Shown here in pieces: positions 26,140 to 34,868 of a DNA stretch of 64,000 nucleotides (within the stretch, counting starts at the first letter, position 1; the number at the start of each line of letters is the position of its first letter). Made by a program: the position numbers and the translations under genes. A model generated the notes under the pieces. The model did no database searches and was not told the origin of the DNA. It saw only the letters and a program-made list of their open reading frames with translations. Location of the stretch: positions 20,711 to 84,710 of the forward strand of contig NZ_CANLZC010000010.1 of assembly GCF_947495455.1 (NCBI RefSeq), given 5' to 3'. The stretch comes from an uncultured Shewanella sp. Lineage in GTDB: Bacteria > Pseudomonadota > Gammaproteobacteria > Enterobacterales > Shewanellaceae.

Positions 26140-28118
26140 TCCCAGAACTTGGCCACTTTTCGCTGATTTTAGGCTTGGCGTTTGCCTTGCTATTGGCGAC
26201 GGTTCCATTAGTGGGTGTCGCCCGCAAAGATCAATATCTTGTCGGTTACGCACGTCCTTTAACCTATGGCATGTTTACATTTATTAGCTTTGCTATTTTG
26301 GCTTTAGGTTATAGTTTTGCTGTCGATGATTTTTCAGTTGCTTATGTGGCTAATCACTCTAATTCTTTATTGCCTTTTTTCTTTAAATTAGCCGCGGTTT
26401 GGGGCGGTCATGAGGGTTCTTTGCTGTTTTGGGTGTTTGCTTTATCGGTTTGGACCGCTGCCGTGGCTTTATTGAGCCGGAATTTAGAGGCCGCTTTTGT
26501 CGCTCGAGTGTTGGCAGTTTTAGCCATCATTATCGCCGGTTTTACTTTTTTTATGCTGCTCACATCGAACCCTTTTGAGCGTTTATTTCCCATGCCAATG
26601 GAAGGGCGTGACTTAAACCCTATGCTGCAAGATGTGGGACTGATTATTCATCCACCTATGCTGTATTTAGGCTATGTGGGTTTTTCGGTGAGCTTTGCTT
26701 TTGCTATTGCAGCTTTGATGAGCGGGCGGCTGGATTCTGCATGGGCTCGCTGGACACGTCCTTGGACGTTAACGGCTTGGGTTTTCTTAACTGCAGGTAT
26801 TGCGTTAGGATCTTGGTGGGCTTATTACGAACTCGGTTGGGGAGGCTGGTGGTTCTGGGATCCTGTTGAAAATGCATCCTTTATGCCTTGGTTAATTGGT
26901 ACGGCATTATTACACTCGCTCATTGTGACTGAGAAACGGGGAACCTTTAGAAACTGGACCGTTTTATTGTCTATTTTTGCTTTTTCTTTAAGTTTATTGG
27001 GGACCTTTATTGTTCGTTCTGGAGTGTTAACCTCAGTGCATTCCTTTGCCTCCGATCCTAGCCGAGGCATGTTTATTTTACTCTTGCTTGGGATCACTGT
27101 GGGCGGCTCATTAACCTTATTTGCGTTGAGAGCGAGTAATATGAAAAGCCCTGCACGCTTTGAGTTAAATTCAAAAGAGACCATGCTATTGGCTTGTAAT
27201 CTTATTCTCACCGTAGCGTGTGGAACGGTATTATTAGGGACCTTGTATCCACTGATTATTGATGGCTTGGGCATGGGTAAAATTTCTGTGGGCCCACCTT
27301 ATTTCAATGCCGTATTTGTTCCTATTGTATTGGTACTGTTTGGGATCATGGGAATAGGTCCGATTATTCGCTGGAAAAAATCCAAAGCGGGTGAATTGCA
27401 AAAGCAATTATTCCTGCCAGCAGTGATGGCTTTATTGACAGGAACAGCTGTGCCTTTCATGGCCGGTGGAGCGTTTAATTTTTGGGTGATGTTAGGTATT
27501 AGCGCTGCGACTTGGGTGACACTTGCCACACTAAAGGCGGGATATAATTTACTGAAAACCAGCCAAGGACACTTGCAATGGAATCGTTTAACCGGTAGCC
27601 AATGGGGAATGTTAATTGCTCATATTGGTATCGCGGTATCCATTGTTGGCGCGACTATGGTGTCAAATTATTCCATCGAGAAAAGTGTGCGTATGGGACC
27701 TGGGATCACTCAAGAACTTGCGGGATATGAGTTTAGCTATCTTGAAACAAAAGCGGTTCCTGGGCCTAATTATATGGCGCAGCAAGGTCAAATTCGAGTA
27801 TCGAAAAATGGCAAACCGGTGGCATTATTGCAACCTGAAAGGCGACAATACACGGTTCAGGTCATGAGCATGACTGAAGCGGGGATTGATTGGGGGATAT
27901 TTCGTGATCTTTATATTACCATGGGCGATCCGATAAACAGCAGTGAGTTTGCGGTTCGTTTAAACTATAAACCTTTTGTTCGTTGGCTATGGTTTGGTGC
28001 AATTTTCATGGTGATCGGTGGTTTGTTAGCGGGATTGGATAAGCGCTATCGTCAACGTAAAGCGAAGGTTAAAACAGAAGCTGTGACTCCAGTTGATAAT
28101 ACCTTAGTGACAGTATAA
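26136..28118 (+). CDS. ccmF: Cytochrome c haem lyase subunit CcmF
   Basis: A 660-residue multi-helix membrane protein of usual family length. The WWD haem-handling motif GWGGWWFWDPVENASFMPWL is near residues 230-249, and flanking His ligands lie in WGGHEGSLLFW and IIHPPMLYLGY. It has AGAGGT eight bases before the start and overlaps the leader frame. With CcmG and CcmH downstream it forms the System I haem ligation module. Confidence 0.97.
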   Translation: MIPELGHFSLILGLAFALLLATVPLVGVARKDQYLVGYARPLTYGMFTFISFAILALGYSFAVDDFSVAYVANHSNSLLPFFFKLAAVWGGHEGSLLFWVFALSVWTAAVALLSRNLEAAFVARVLAVLAIIIAGFTFFMLLTSNPFERLFPMPMEGRDLNPMLQDVGLIIHPPMLYLGYVGFSVSFAFAIAALMSGRLDSAWARWTRPWTLTAWVFLTAGIALGSWWAYYELGWGGWWFWDPVENASFMPWLIGTALLHSLIVTEKRGTFRNWTVLLSIFAFSLSLLGTFIVRSGVLTSVHSFASDPSRGMFILLLLGITVGGSLTLFALRASNMKSPARFELNSKETMLLACNLILTVACGTVLLGTLYPLIIDGLGMGKISVGPPYFNAVFVPIVLVLFGIMGIGPIIRWKKSKAGELQKQLFLPAVMALLTGTAVPFMAGGAFNFWVMLGISAATWVTLATLKAGYNLLKTSQGHLQWNRLTGSQWGMLIAHIGIAVSIVGATMVSNYSIEKSVRMGPGITQELAGYEFSYLETKAVPGPNYMAQQGQIRVSKNGKPVALLQPERRQYTVQVMSMTEAGIDWGIFRDLYITMGDPINSSEFAVRLNYKPFVRWLWFGAIFMVIGGLLAGLDKRYRQRKAKVKTEAVTPVDNTLVTV

Positions 28119-28131
28119 TAGGCGAGGCGAG

Positions 28132-28686
28132 ATGAAAAAATTAATATTATTTATTCCATTAGCCGTATTTTTAGTGATGGGTGTTCTTTTGTATCGCGGA
28201 TTATTTCTCAATCCGCAAAAACTGGATTCTGTGCTGGAAGGTAAGCCCGTTCCTTATTTTCAGTTACAGGATTTATATGACCCTGATAAGTTGATCACTA
28301 ATGATAATATTAAAGGTCAAGTTGCTTTACTGAACGTGTGGGGAACTTGGTGTCCGTCCTGTATGTATGAACATCCGTTTTTAATGGGCTTAGCAAAGCA
28401 AAATATTTTACCGATTTATGGCATTAATTATCGTGATGAGCGAGAGGCGGCGATACAGTTACTAGCAAAAGACGGCAACCCTTATGTATTGAATGTGTAT
28501 GATGATAAAGGACGCTTAGGTCTAGACTTAGGAGTGTATGGCGCGCCAGAGAGTTTTTTGGTGGATCATAAAGGCATTATTCGTTTTCGCTTTGCAGGGC
28601 CTATTGACAATAAGGTTTGGACTGACACTTTATTGCCTATGGTGAAGCAGCTCCAAGCTGAGGCGAAAGGGGCATCGCGCTTATGA
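28132..28686 (+). CDS. ccmG: Thiol:disulphide oxidoreductase CcmG/DsbE
   Basis: A 184-residue membrane-tethered thioredoxin-like protein. One N-terminal helix is followed by WGTWCPSCMYEHPFL with active Cys74 and Cys77, then GVYGAPESFLVDHKG with the cis-Pro region. It keeps the CXXCH thiols of apocytochromes reduced. The CPSC centre differs slightly from the more common CPTC. It overlaps ccmH by 4 bp. Confidence 0.96.
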   Translation: MKKLILFIPLAVFLVMGVLLYRGLFLNPQKLDSVLEGKPVPYFQLQDLYDPDKLITNDNIKGQVALLNVWGTWCPSCMYEHPFLMGLAKQNILPIYGINYRDEREAAIQLLAKDGNPYVLNVYDDKGRLGLDLGVYGAPESFLVDHKGIIRFRFAGPIDNKVWTDTLLPMVKQLQAEAKGASRL

Positions 28687-29171
28687 TAGTATTTAATGTG
28701 CGATTCTTATTACTGAGCTTGATGCTGTTTCTAGGTCTGAGCACATTAGCACGGGCGACTCCTGTTGATACTTATCAATTTCAATCAGAGGTGAATCAAG
28801 CTCGCGCACTGTCCATTGCCAATGAACTGCGCTGTCCACAGTGCCAAAATCAAAATTTGATCGATTCAAACTCCCCTGTTGCTCAGGATCTGCGTTTAAT
28901 TGTTTTTGAGATGGTGGATGCAGGTAGAAGCGATCGTGAAATTATTGAATTTATGACCAGTCGTTATGGCGAGTTTGTTCTCTATAAGCCCAAAATGGAG
29001 CCTAAAACCTATTTACTTTGGTTGGGCCCTTCTGTTTTGCTGATTATGGCTTTATTGATTGGTTTTCTGTTTATCCGTAGACATAGTGCTAAAGCGAATA
29101 CTGCTCAAACCATGAGTGAGGATGATCACAAAGAGCTGGACGCGCTGCTTAAGAAAAATAAAGACTCGTAA
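28683..29171 (+). CDS. ccmH: Cytochrome c maturation protein CcmH
   Basis: A 162-residue protein with a signal peptide (to about ARA, residue 25), the redox motif LRCPQCQNQNLIDSN with Cys51 and Cys54, and a C-terminal helix (LLWLGPSVLLIMALLIGFLFI). It lacks the TPR extension found in fused CcmH/CcmI proteins, consistent with the separate ccmI here. Confidence 0.95.
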   Translation: MIVFNVRFLLLSLMLFLGLSTLARATPVDTYQFQSEVNQARALSIANELRCPQCQNQNLIDSNSPVAQDLRLIVFEMVDAGRSDREIIEFMTSRYGEFVLYKPKMEPKTYLLWLGPSVLLIMALLIGFLFIRRHSAKANTAQTMSEDDHKELDALLKKNKDS

Positions 29172-29173
29172 TG

Positions 29174-29200
29174 GAAAAGAGGAATAAGCTTCCTCTTTTC
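29174..29200 (+). terminator. Terminator of ccmFGH
   Basis: Perfect 11-bp arms GAAAAGAGGAA and TTCCTCTTTTC around a 5-nt loop lie directly after the ccmH stop codon. The T-rich 3' arm serves as the U tract. Confidence 0.75.
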
Positions 29201-29240
29201 ATATGATGGGTTATATTTACCTAGTGTAACAATGTCAAAA

Positions 29241-29316
29241 CCCCTGAAGGTGCAATTTTTATGATTAATGACATCAGGGGAAGTATGATATCGCGGTATT
29301 CAGACTGCGATATCAT
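29241..29316. other. Two further hairpins between ccmH and trmL
   Basis: CCCCTGA (29241-29247) pairs with TCAGGGG (29274-29280). ATGATATCGC (29285-29294) pairs perfectly with GCGATATCAT (29307-29316). Neither has a T run on either strand. They may be terminator parts, an mRNA 3' stabilising structure or an unrecognised site. Confidence 0.55.
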
Positions 29317-29331
29317 CTTGTAGGAAAAGTA

Positions 29332-29793
29332 TTATATCCCCTCATAATCTAATTGGCGCCAAGCTTCATAGCTAATGATGGCGACAGAATTAGACAGGTT
29401 TAAACTTCGGCTATTTGACATCATAGGGATTCGAAGGCGCTGCTCTAAAGGGGTGGCATTAATAATGTCCATAGGAAGACCACGAGTTTCAGGGCCAAAG
29501 AGTAAAACATCGTCTTTTTTAAAGCGAATTTCTGAATGTGGTCGACTGCCTTTGGTGGTGCAAGCCATGATACGCTTACCTGCCATGGCCGTTAAGAAGT
29601 CATCGAAATTAGCGTGACGAGTAATATTGGCTAAATCACTGTAATCTAAGCCTGCACGTCTGAGTTTTTTTTCTTCTAAATCAAAACCTAATGGTTCGAT
29701 CAAGTGTAGCTGGCAACCATTATTAGCGATTAAGCGAATGATATTTCCAGTGTTAGGAGCGATTTCTGGCTCGTATAGCGCAATATGGAACAT
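29332..29793 (-). CDS. trmL: tRNA (cytidine/uridine(34)-2'-O)-methyltransferase TrmL
   Basis: A 153-residue SPOUT methyltransferase. [13 protein letters not shown] opens the fold, and the knot and SAM-binding loops are seen in [11 protein letters not shown] and [27 protein letters not shown]. TrmL methylates the wobble ribose of tRNA-Leu isoacceptors. The length matches the family. Confidence 0.94.
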   Translation of the reverse strand: MFHIALYEPEIAPNTGNIIRLIANNGCQLHLIEPLGFDLEEKKLRRAGLDYSDLANITRHANFDDFLTAMAGKRIMACTTKGSRPHSEIRFKKDDVLLFGPETRGLPMDIINATPLEQRLRIPMMSNSRSLNLSNSVAIISYEAWRQLDYEGI

Positions 29794-30000
29794 GACTACT
29801 TAGCTTTTAAAAATTGAAAGCTGATTATAGCAATAGCGTCATCAACTTTAAACCAGCCCGTTAAAGCCTCGGCTTCTATCTTGTATCATTCTAAGCATTT
29901 CGGCTCTTTATGCCTTTTAAAAAGAGTACGCCTTAAAATCGTGACTTTTACGCACTCAGAAAACAGGTATTTTGAAATATCACTGAGTGCTTGATTGGCC

Positions 30001-31368
30001 TTATCTGGGAAGTGATATGGTCACTTTTAAACCGTGGGGCTTAATATTTTCAGCTTTTATTTGGCCATCATGGGCGGTCACTCCTGCATGAGCAATCGCT
30101 AGACCTAATCCCCACCCACCGGTTTCTCTTTCCCTTGCAGACTGAGGGCGATAGAAAGGTTTAAAAATGGCTTCAAGATCGCTTTCATTGGTGATACCTG
30201 GACCATCGTCAAAAATTTCTATATCGACAGTATGGTTATCTTGTTTCGCGCAAATGGTAATGCTGTTTTTGGCGTACCGTATCGCGTTACGCAGTAAATT
30301 TTCGACCGCGCGAGATAGAGGTTTAGGATGAAGGGGTAAACGAATTGACTCTGGAATGGCAATGTTTAATTGCTTATGTTGTTGCCCAGCTTCAAATTCG
30401 GCATCATCAAGGACTTGCCCCAGTGTTTCAGCTAATTCTAAGGGAATTTTTTGTTCTTGGGTGTTGAGTTTGACACGTGAGAGCTCTAATAATTCCGCAA
30501 TCATTTTTTCTAATTGCTCAGCTTCATAGCCAATACGGATCATTTCTTGGGTTTCTTGACCTTTTTTTCGATTGAGGGCAAGTGATAACTGTAGTCGAGT
30601 CAGTGGAGTACGGAGTTCATGAGAAATATCACTGATGAGCCTTTGTTGTGTTTTTATCATGTCCTCAACGGCGTCAGCCATTCCATTAAAGGCTTTGGCA
30701 AGTTGACCAAATTCATCTTGTCGTAGGGTTGTTTCAACATTAACTCGACTGCTTAAATCACCTTTTGCTAATGCATCTGCACTCAATTTTAATGAACGTA
30801 AAGGTTTACCTAAATGCCAAGCTAACAGTCCACACAGTAGGCCAGAAAGAAAAATAGCGAGGCTTAAGGTTAATAATTTATTGTCGGTAAAAAAGAAAAA
30901 CCAAGGGCGCGGTCTATGGTCGGGAGCATGGCCGTAAAGTGAGTATTGCTCCCCAGCAGCATAGAATTGATAAGGGCCAAACATGAGCTCATCTTTAAAT
31001 TGGTATTGAATGGGACGATCTGAGTTGTCTGCCATCAAGACGAATCGTCTTAACATTTTAGAGTTCTTGGCATTATTTAATAGCTTGCCTTGCTCATTGA
31101 TAACAAATAAGCGAATGGGCTTGCCTTGAGGATCTCGAAAACGATTAATACCTTGCCAAGCTTGCTGGGAGCTCAATAGTTCAGGATTGTCAATAATTCG
31201 GTTGGCGACTGTGGCTAAAATATGATGGAACGGCGGTGGGATCGGTACGCCTGCATCATGTTTTTGCTGAATTAAAGGTAAGATCCCAACAGTTGCTATG
31301 ATAAGGGAACTGCAGATCCAAAAACTCAGTAACAGTTTGACAAATAAACTATTGGGTATACTTTTCAT
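30001..31368 (-). CDS. cpxA: CpxA-like sensor histidine kinase
   Basis: ATG 31368 gives 455 residues and forms a TAATG junction with the regulator gene; a TTG four codons earlier is the alternative. Two helices (about 8-30 and 165-185) enclose a periplasmic sensor domain of about 130 residues. HAMP follows, then HisKA with SDISHELRTPL (His250) and an ATPase domain (NLLRNAIRYAKN, DDGPGI, GWGLGLAI). The CpxA assignment follows from the CpxP-like gene upstream and the CpxR-box match between them. Confidence 0.88.
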   Translation of the reverse strand: MKSIPNSLFVKLLLSFWICSSLIIATVGILPLIQQKHDAGVPIPPPFHHILATVANRIIDNPELLSSQQAWQGINRFRDPQGKPIRLFVINEQGKLLNNAKNSKMLRRFVLMADNSDRPIQYQFKDELMFGPYQFYAAGEQYSLYGHAPDHRPRPWFFFFTDNKLLTLSLAIFLSGLLCGLLAWHLGKPLRSLKLSADALAKGDLSSRVNVETTLRQDEFGQLAKAFNGMADAVEDMIKTQQRLISDISHELRTPLTRLQLSLALNRKKGQETQEMIRIGYEAEQLEKMIAELLELSRVKLNTQEQKIPLELAETLGQVLDDAEFEAGQQHKQLNIAIPESIRLPLHPKPLSRAVENLLRNAIRYAKNSITICAKQDNHTVDIEIFDDGPGITNESDLEAIFKPFYRPQSARERETGGWGLGLAIAHAGVTAHDGQIKAENIKPHGLKVTISLPR

Positions 31369-32051
31369 TAGGGGAGCCAAATATAACCTTTACCACGAAT
31401 TGTTTTCACCCTAGGTCTTGCATCTTTACGTTCTGGCATTTTTTTACGTAAATTGGATAAATGCATATCAAGGCTTCTATCAAACGGCATTAATTTTTTA
31501 CCCAGTACGCTTTCGCTTAATGTTTCCTTACTGACAAGTTCTCCAGTGTGCTGAACAAGTTCATAGAGTAAGCTAAATTCTGTTCCTGTGAGTAAGATCA
31601 ATACATCTTGGCAGTATACTTCCTGCCTCGCTGGATCGAGCTGTAAATCACCGAATTCTTGAATACTTTTTGGGTTATCTTGAGGAAGAGAATGGGTGCG
31701 ACGAATAATGGCGCGAATTCTAGCCACTAATTCTCTGTCATTAAAAGGTTTGGGTAGATAATCATCTGCGCCTATTTCTAAGCCAACAACACGATCTATC
31801 TCATCTCCTCGGGCTGTCAGCATTAGTACTGGAGTTTGTTTTTTCTGGCGTAATGCTCTTAATACTTCAAAACCATTGAGTTTTGGCAGCATAACATCTA
31901 ATAAAATGAGATCAAAATCTTGTTCGAGAGCCAGATCTAACCCTACTTGTCCATTATGAGCTAGAGTGAGTTGAAAACCTTCTAACTCTAAGAGTTGTGC
32001 CAGTAATTCAGATAGACCTAAATCATCATCAATTAATAAAATGCGGTTCAT
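31368..32051 (-). CDS. cpxR: CpxR-like OmpR-family response regulator
   Basis: A 227-residue regulator. The receiver domain has acidic residues DDD (8-10), phosphoacceptor Asp52 in LILLDVMLPKLNG and Lys in YLPKPF. The winged-helix DNA-binding domain ends KTIRGKGYIWLP. In enterobacteria CpxR responds to envelope misfolding stress. It diverges from the CpxP-like gene. Confidence 0.9.
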   Translation of the reverse strand: MNRILLIDDDLGLSELLAQLLELEGFQLTLAHNGQVGLDLALEQDFDLILLDVMLPKLNGFEVLRALRQKKQTPVLMLTARGDEIDRVVGLEIGADDYLPKPFNDRELVARIRAIIRRTHSLPQDNPKSIQEFGDLQLDPARQEVYCQDVLILLTGTEFSLLYELVQHTGELVSKETLSESVLGKKLMPFDRSLDMHLSNLRKKMPERKDARPRVKTIRGKGYIWLP

Positions 32052-32144
32052 ATGCCTCCCTTAATATTGACACTGTTCAAGTGACTGAATGGACTAAGAT
32101 GCTACTCAGTATACTGTGTTGGGTGTCAATTGTAGTCTTCTTGT

Positions 32145-32159
32145 GTAAGTCTATGTAAA
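32145..32159 (+). promoter_or_regulatory. CpxR-box match
   Basis: GTAAG-N5-GTAAA matches the tandem CpxR consensus GTAAA-N5-GTAAA with one mismatch. It lies in the 287-bp gap between the divergent cpxR-like and cpxP-like genes, the place where CpxR sites are found in enterobacteria. Confidence 0.6.
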
Positions 32160-32338
32160 TATTGAGATCAATATCACTTTTATTGATTAAATTTAGTGGT
32201 TATTTCCTCCAATTTACAGTCTTTTACCTCAGTTATTCCCATATTGACATAAGCGTTGACTATACTAGGTAACAGATAAATACAGCTCAATTATTAGTTA
32301 GTATTTAGTAACAGGACTTAAACTAAGAGGTTATAAAC

Positions 32339-32821
32339 ATGAAGTCAAAAACAGTAACAGCAGGTCTATTAGCGGTTTTAGCAACGACTACTTTGATCTC
32401 CAGTGTAGTCAATGCAGAAGACAGTAGCAATACACTAACTGAGCAAAAGACAATGAAAGGCGATCATGGCCCTGATCGTAAGTTAAAGGGTATGCTGCGT
32501 AACTTGGACTTAACTGATGCACAAAAAGCGCAGGTGAAAAGTTTAGTTCAGGCAAATAAAGCAGCTAAGAAAGAGAACCGTCCTTCAGAAGAAGAGATGA
32601 AAGCGAGAAAAGCCGAGGCATATGCGTTAATCACAGCGCCAACTTTTGATGAAGCAAAAGCCAAGCAGTTTGTTGGAGTGGAAGCGACAAAGCGTGAGAA
32701 TGCGGTTGTCGATATGCTGAAGTTACAAAATCAGGTATATCAAATTCTAACGCCAGAGCAAAAGGTAAAATTTAAAGAAAATTTCGATAAACCTCATAAG
32801 ATGAAGAAAAAGCATCATTAA
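32339..32821 (+). CDS. cpxP: CpxP/Spy-family periplasmic protein
   Basis: A 160-residue protein with a signal peptide ending near SVVNA (residue 26). It has the LTxxQ signatures of this family: LDLTDAQKAQVKSLV (about residues 58-72) and ILTPEQKVKFKENF near the C-terminus. CpxP is a periplasmic stress chaperone and feedback inhibitor of CpxA. The His/Lys-rich tail (KMKKKHH) could bind metal. The start has an AAGAGG ribosome site. Confidence 0.85.
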   Translation: MKSKTVTAGLLAVLATTTLISSVVNAEDSSNTLTEQKTMKGDHGPDRKLKGMLRNLDLTDAQKAQVKSLVQANKAAKKENRPSEEEMKARKAEAYALITAPTFDEAKAKQFVGVEATKRENAVVDMLKLQNQVYQILTPEQKVKFKENFDKPHKMKKKHH

Positions 32822-33239
32822 TCGACTCGATAAGCTGTTATGAAGATCGAACTTGATAGGCCCCATTTTATTTTGTAAATGGGGTTTATTTTATGCAAAG
32901 GATTAATTAACACTTGGTATTAATAAAAATTAATGTTTTAAAGTAAACTAAAAGTTGAACTTTAAATATAGTGATTAATTTCATTATGTTATGATTTTCA
33001 TCTGTTATTTTTTTATTAGTACACCTTTGTTAAGCTCGTATTCAGTTTTATTTTTTATTATTTTAAATCATAATATTAAATTAACTTCGCATTGTTTTAA
33101 TAATGTTGCTAAATTTGTTTTTTTCATTTTTATTTATGATATACCTCCTAGTACTTTAGTCGATTAAGCCTATTTATTCGTTTTTCTCAGTGCTAATCTC
33201 CGCCGCCTTAAAATGAAATTATTTTTTACGGGATGCGTA
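32822..33239. other. AT-rich intergenic region after cpxP
   Basis: A stem CCCCATTT / AAATGGGG with a short T-rich tail (32861-32890) is the likely cpxP terminator. The remaining 350 bp are very AT-rich and hold no recognisable gene or repeat. The promoter of the first barrel gene presumably lies in the last 100 bp. Confidence 0.5.
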
Positions 33240-33881
33240 ATGAAAGCTTTCTCAAGTGCTGCAGTATTATTATTAACTTTAGGTTGTACCCATACCGTTA
33301 TGGCTGATACCAGCGATAGGGGTTTTTATGTGGGTGGAGATATTGGTCGCACTCAACTCAAATTTGGCTCATTTGATGAATCAGCTACTAGTATTGGTGT
33401 TTATGGTGGCTATCATTTCAATGAGTGGTTTGCCATTGAAGGTCATGTTTTTGGAACGGGCGATTATGATACTGGCTTTGAAGGAATGAGTGGTACTTAT
33501 AATGGCAATACTATCACTTTGAATAAAGCAGAGTTGTCGGCTTCAGGATTATCTATTGCGCCTAAAGTGACTTGGCAGATCAATGACACTTTTTCAGCTT
33601 ATGCCAAAGCGGGTGTTACGTATATGAATATTAGTTCTGAGCTAAGTGGAACGTATAACGGTCATTATGGCAGTATTAGTGCCGATTATGATGGCTGGGG
33701 CTATGTATTGGGTGCTGGGGTGACTGCGGCAATTACTCCGCATTTAGTGGTTCGTTTAGGTTATGAGTTTATGGAAGCGGATTTAGACTCTGATGATAGA
33801 CTTGCTCAAGTTTTTAATGCAACAAAAATGGACGATACTAAATTGTCTCAATTCAGTGTAGGTCTGCATTATCAGTTCTAG
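33240..33881 (+). CDS. Outer-membrane beta-barrel protein (opacity/OmpA-like fold)
   Basis: About 213 residues from ATG 33240, chosen because the signal peptide (MKAFSSAAVLLLTLG...VMA) begins there. The barrel starts GFYVGGDIGRTQLKFG and alternates amphipathic strands to the terminal LSQFSVGLHYQF, whose final Phe is the BAM-recognition residue. Eight strands are expected, as in the OMP_b-brl/opacity family. Function is unknown; such proteins contribute to adhesion or envelope stability. A paralogue follows in tandem. Confidence 0.82.
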   Translation: MKAFSSAAVLLLTLGCTHTVMADTSDRGFYVGGDIGRTQLKFGSFDESATSIGVYGGYHFNEWFAIEGHVFGTGDYDTGFEGMSGTYNGNTITLNKAELSASGLSIAPKVTWQINDTFSAYAKAGVTYMNISSELSGTYNGHYGSISADYDGWGYVLGAGVTAAITPHLVVRLGYEFMEADLDSDDRLAQVFNATKMDDTKLSQFSVGLHYQF

Positions 33882-33951
33882 AATTATATCGCCTATTATT
33901 GAGCGTTAATTGCTAAGTCATAAGCTGTTTTATTTTTAGTGAAATATTAAG

Positions 33952-33984
33952 TCGAAGAAAAGTGATGTTCTTCGGCTTTTTCAT
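33952..33984 (+). terminator. Terminator of the first barrel gene
   Basis: AGTCGAAGAA pairs with TTCTTCGGCT (one G-U) around an 8-10 nt loop, followed by TTTTTC. Confidence 0.75.
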
Positions 33985-34146
33985 TTTTTGTGAAAAATAT
34001 TGCCGACTTTAACGAGTGGTTATTTTCATTTTCTTTCTGTATTACTCTCATTTTTATTTCAGTATTTTTTACATAAAACTCGATATTTTATCAAGCTTAA
34101 TCTATTGTTTCTTGAGTGCTCTTTAGTTATAACACAAGGAATAGTG

Positions 34147-34722
34147 ATGAAAAAAATACTGTTATTAAATTTATATCTATTACCCCTTTTGGTTCTGGCT
34201 AAACCTCAATATCCAGGTTTCTATGTGGGTGGGGATATAGGGACAACACGGATCAGTTTTGATGATATCAGTGATGGTAGCGACTCTGCTGTGAGTTTTG
34301 GTGCTTACGCTGGCTACAATCTCAATGAGTGGTTTGGTATCGAAGGACATGTATATGGCACAACAGATTTTAGTGACTCGCAAGGGCAGGATATCTATGC
34401 TGGAGTCTTCTCTATAACGCCTACTTTCACACTTAATTTTAATGATATGTTTTCAGGTTATTTGAAAGGTGGCATTTCTTTTATTGATATTAGAGTTGAG
34501 CAAGACACCCCTTACTGGGGAACATATATTGATGATTTGACTGGGGTGGGCTATGTGCTCGGTGCGGGTGTGGATGCAGCGGTATCGGATTATATTGTGA
34601 TCCGTTTAGCCTATGAATTTACTTCAGGTGATTTAGAATTCGATGATAATGGCTTTTATTATGATGACAGTTATCAAACGAACCTTTCTCAATTTAGTTT
34701 AGGTGTGCATTATCTTTTTTAA
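34147..34722 (+). CDS. Outer-membrane beta-barrel protein, tandem paralogue
   Basis: About 191 residues from ATG 34147, which has AAGGA ten bases upstream and begins a signal peptide (MKKILLLNLYLLPLLVLA). It shares with the preceding protein the opening GFYVGGDIG, LNEWFGIEGHVYGT, GYVLGAGVDAAVSDYIVIRLAYEF and the ending LSQFSLGVHYLF. It is clearly a diverged duplicate, about 20 residues shorter in the loops. The final Phe is conserved. Confidence 0.82.
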   Translation: MKKILLLNLYLLPLLVLAKPQYPGFYVGGDIGTTRISFDDISDGSDSAVSFGAYAGYNLNEWFGIEGHVYGTTDFSDSQGQDIYAGVFSITPTFTLNFNDMFSGYLKGGISFIDIRVEQDTPYWGTYIDDLTGVGYVLGAGVDAAVSDYIVIRLAYEFTSGDLEFDDNGFYYDDSYQTNLSQFSLGVHYLF

Positions 34723-34799
34723 ATGATGATTCTGTTGGTTATAAAGATGTCGGTACTGATTTATCACAAGTCAGCTTAGGCATGCATTACCAGTTCTAG
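34722..34799 (+). pseudogene. C-terminal fragment of a third barrel copy
   Basis: Directly after the second barrel stop, in another frame, 25 codons read NDDSVGYKDVGTDLSQV then SLGMHYQF and a stop. This is the last strand of the barrel family with its terminal Phe. No start or upstream portion exists, so it is a remnant of duplication or recombination. Confidence 0.75.
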
Positions 34800-34831
34800 A
34801 TTGTTCTTCATTGAGTTGATTATATAAAAAT

Positions 34832-34856
34832 AAAGGGATCGCCATGATCCCTTTTG
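34832..34856. terminator. Terminator between barrel genes and ntrC
   Basis: AAAGGGATC and GATCCCTTT form a perfect 9-bp stem with a 5-nt loop, between convergent transcription units. Confidence 0.85.
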
Positions 34857-34868
34857 TGTTGTGCCATT

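Noticed and set aside
26825..27274. 149-codon minus-strand frame inside ccmF
   Set aside because: The complete ccmF frame with WWD motif covers it; the antisense product is low in hydrophobic order and matches nothing.
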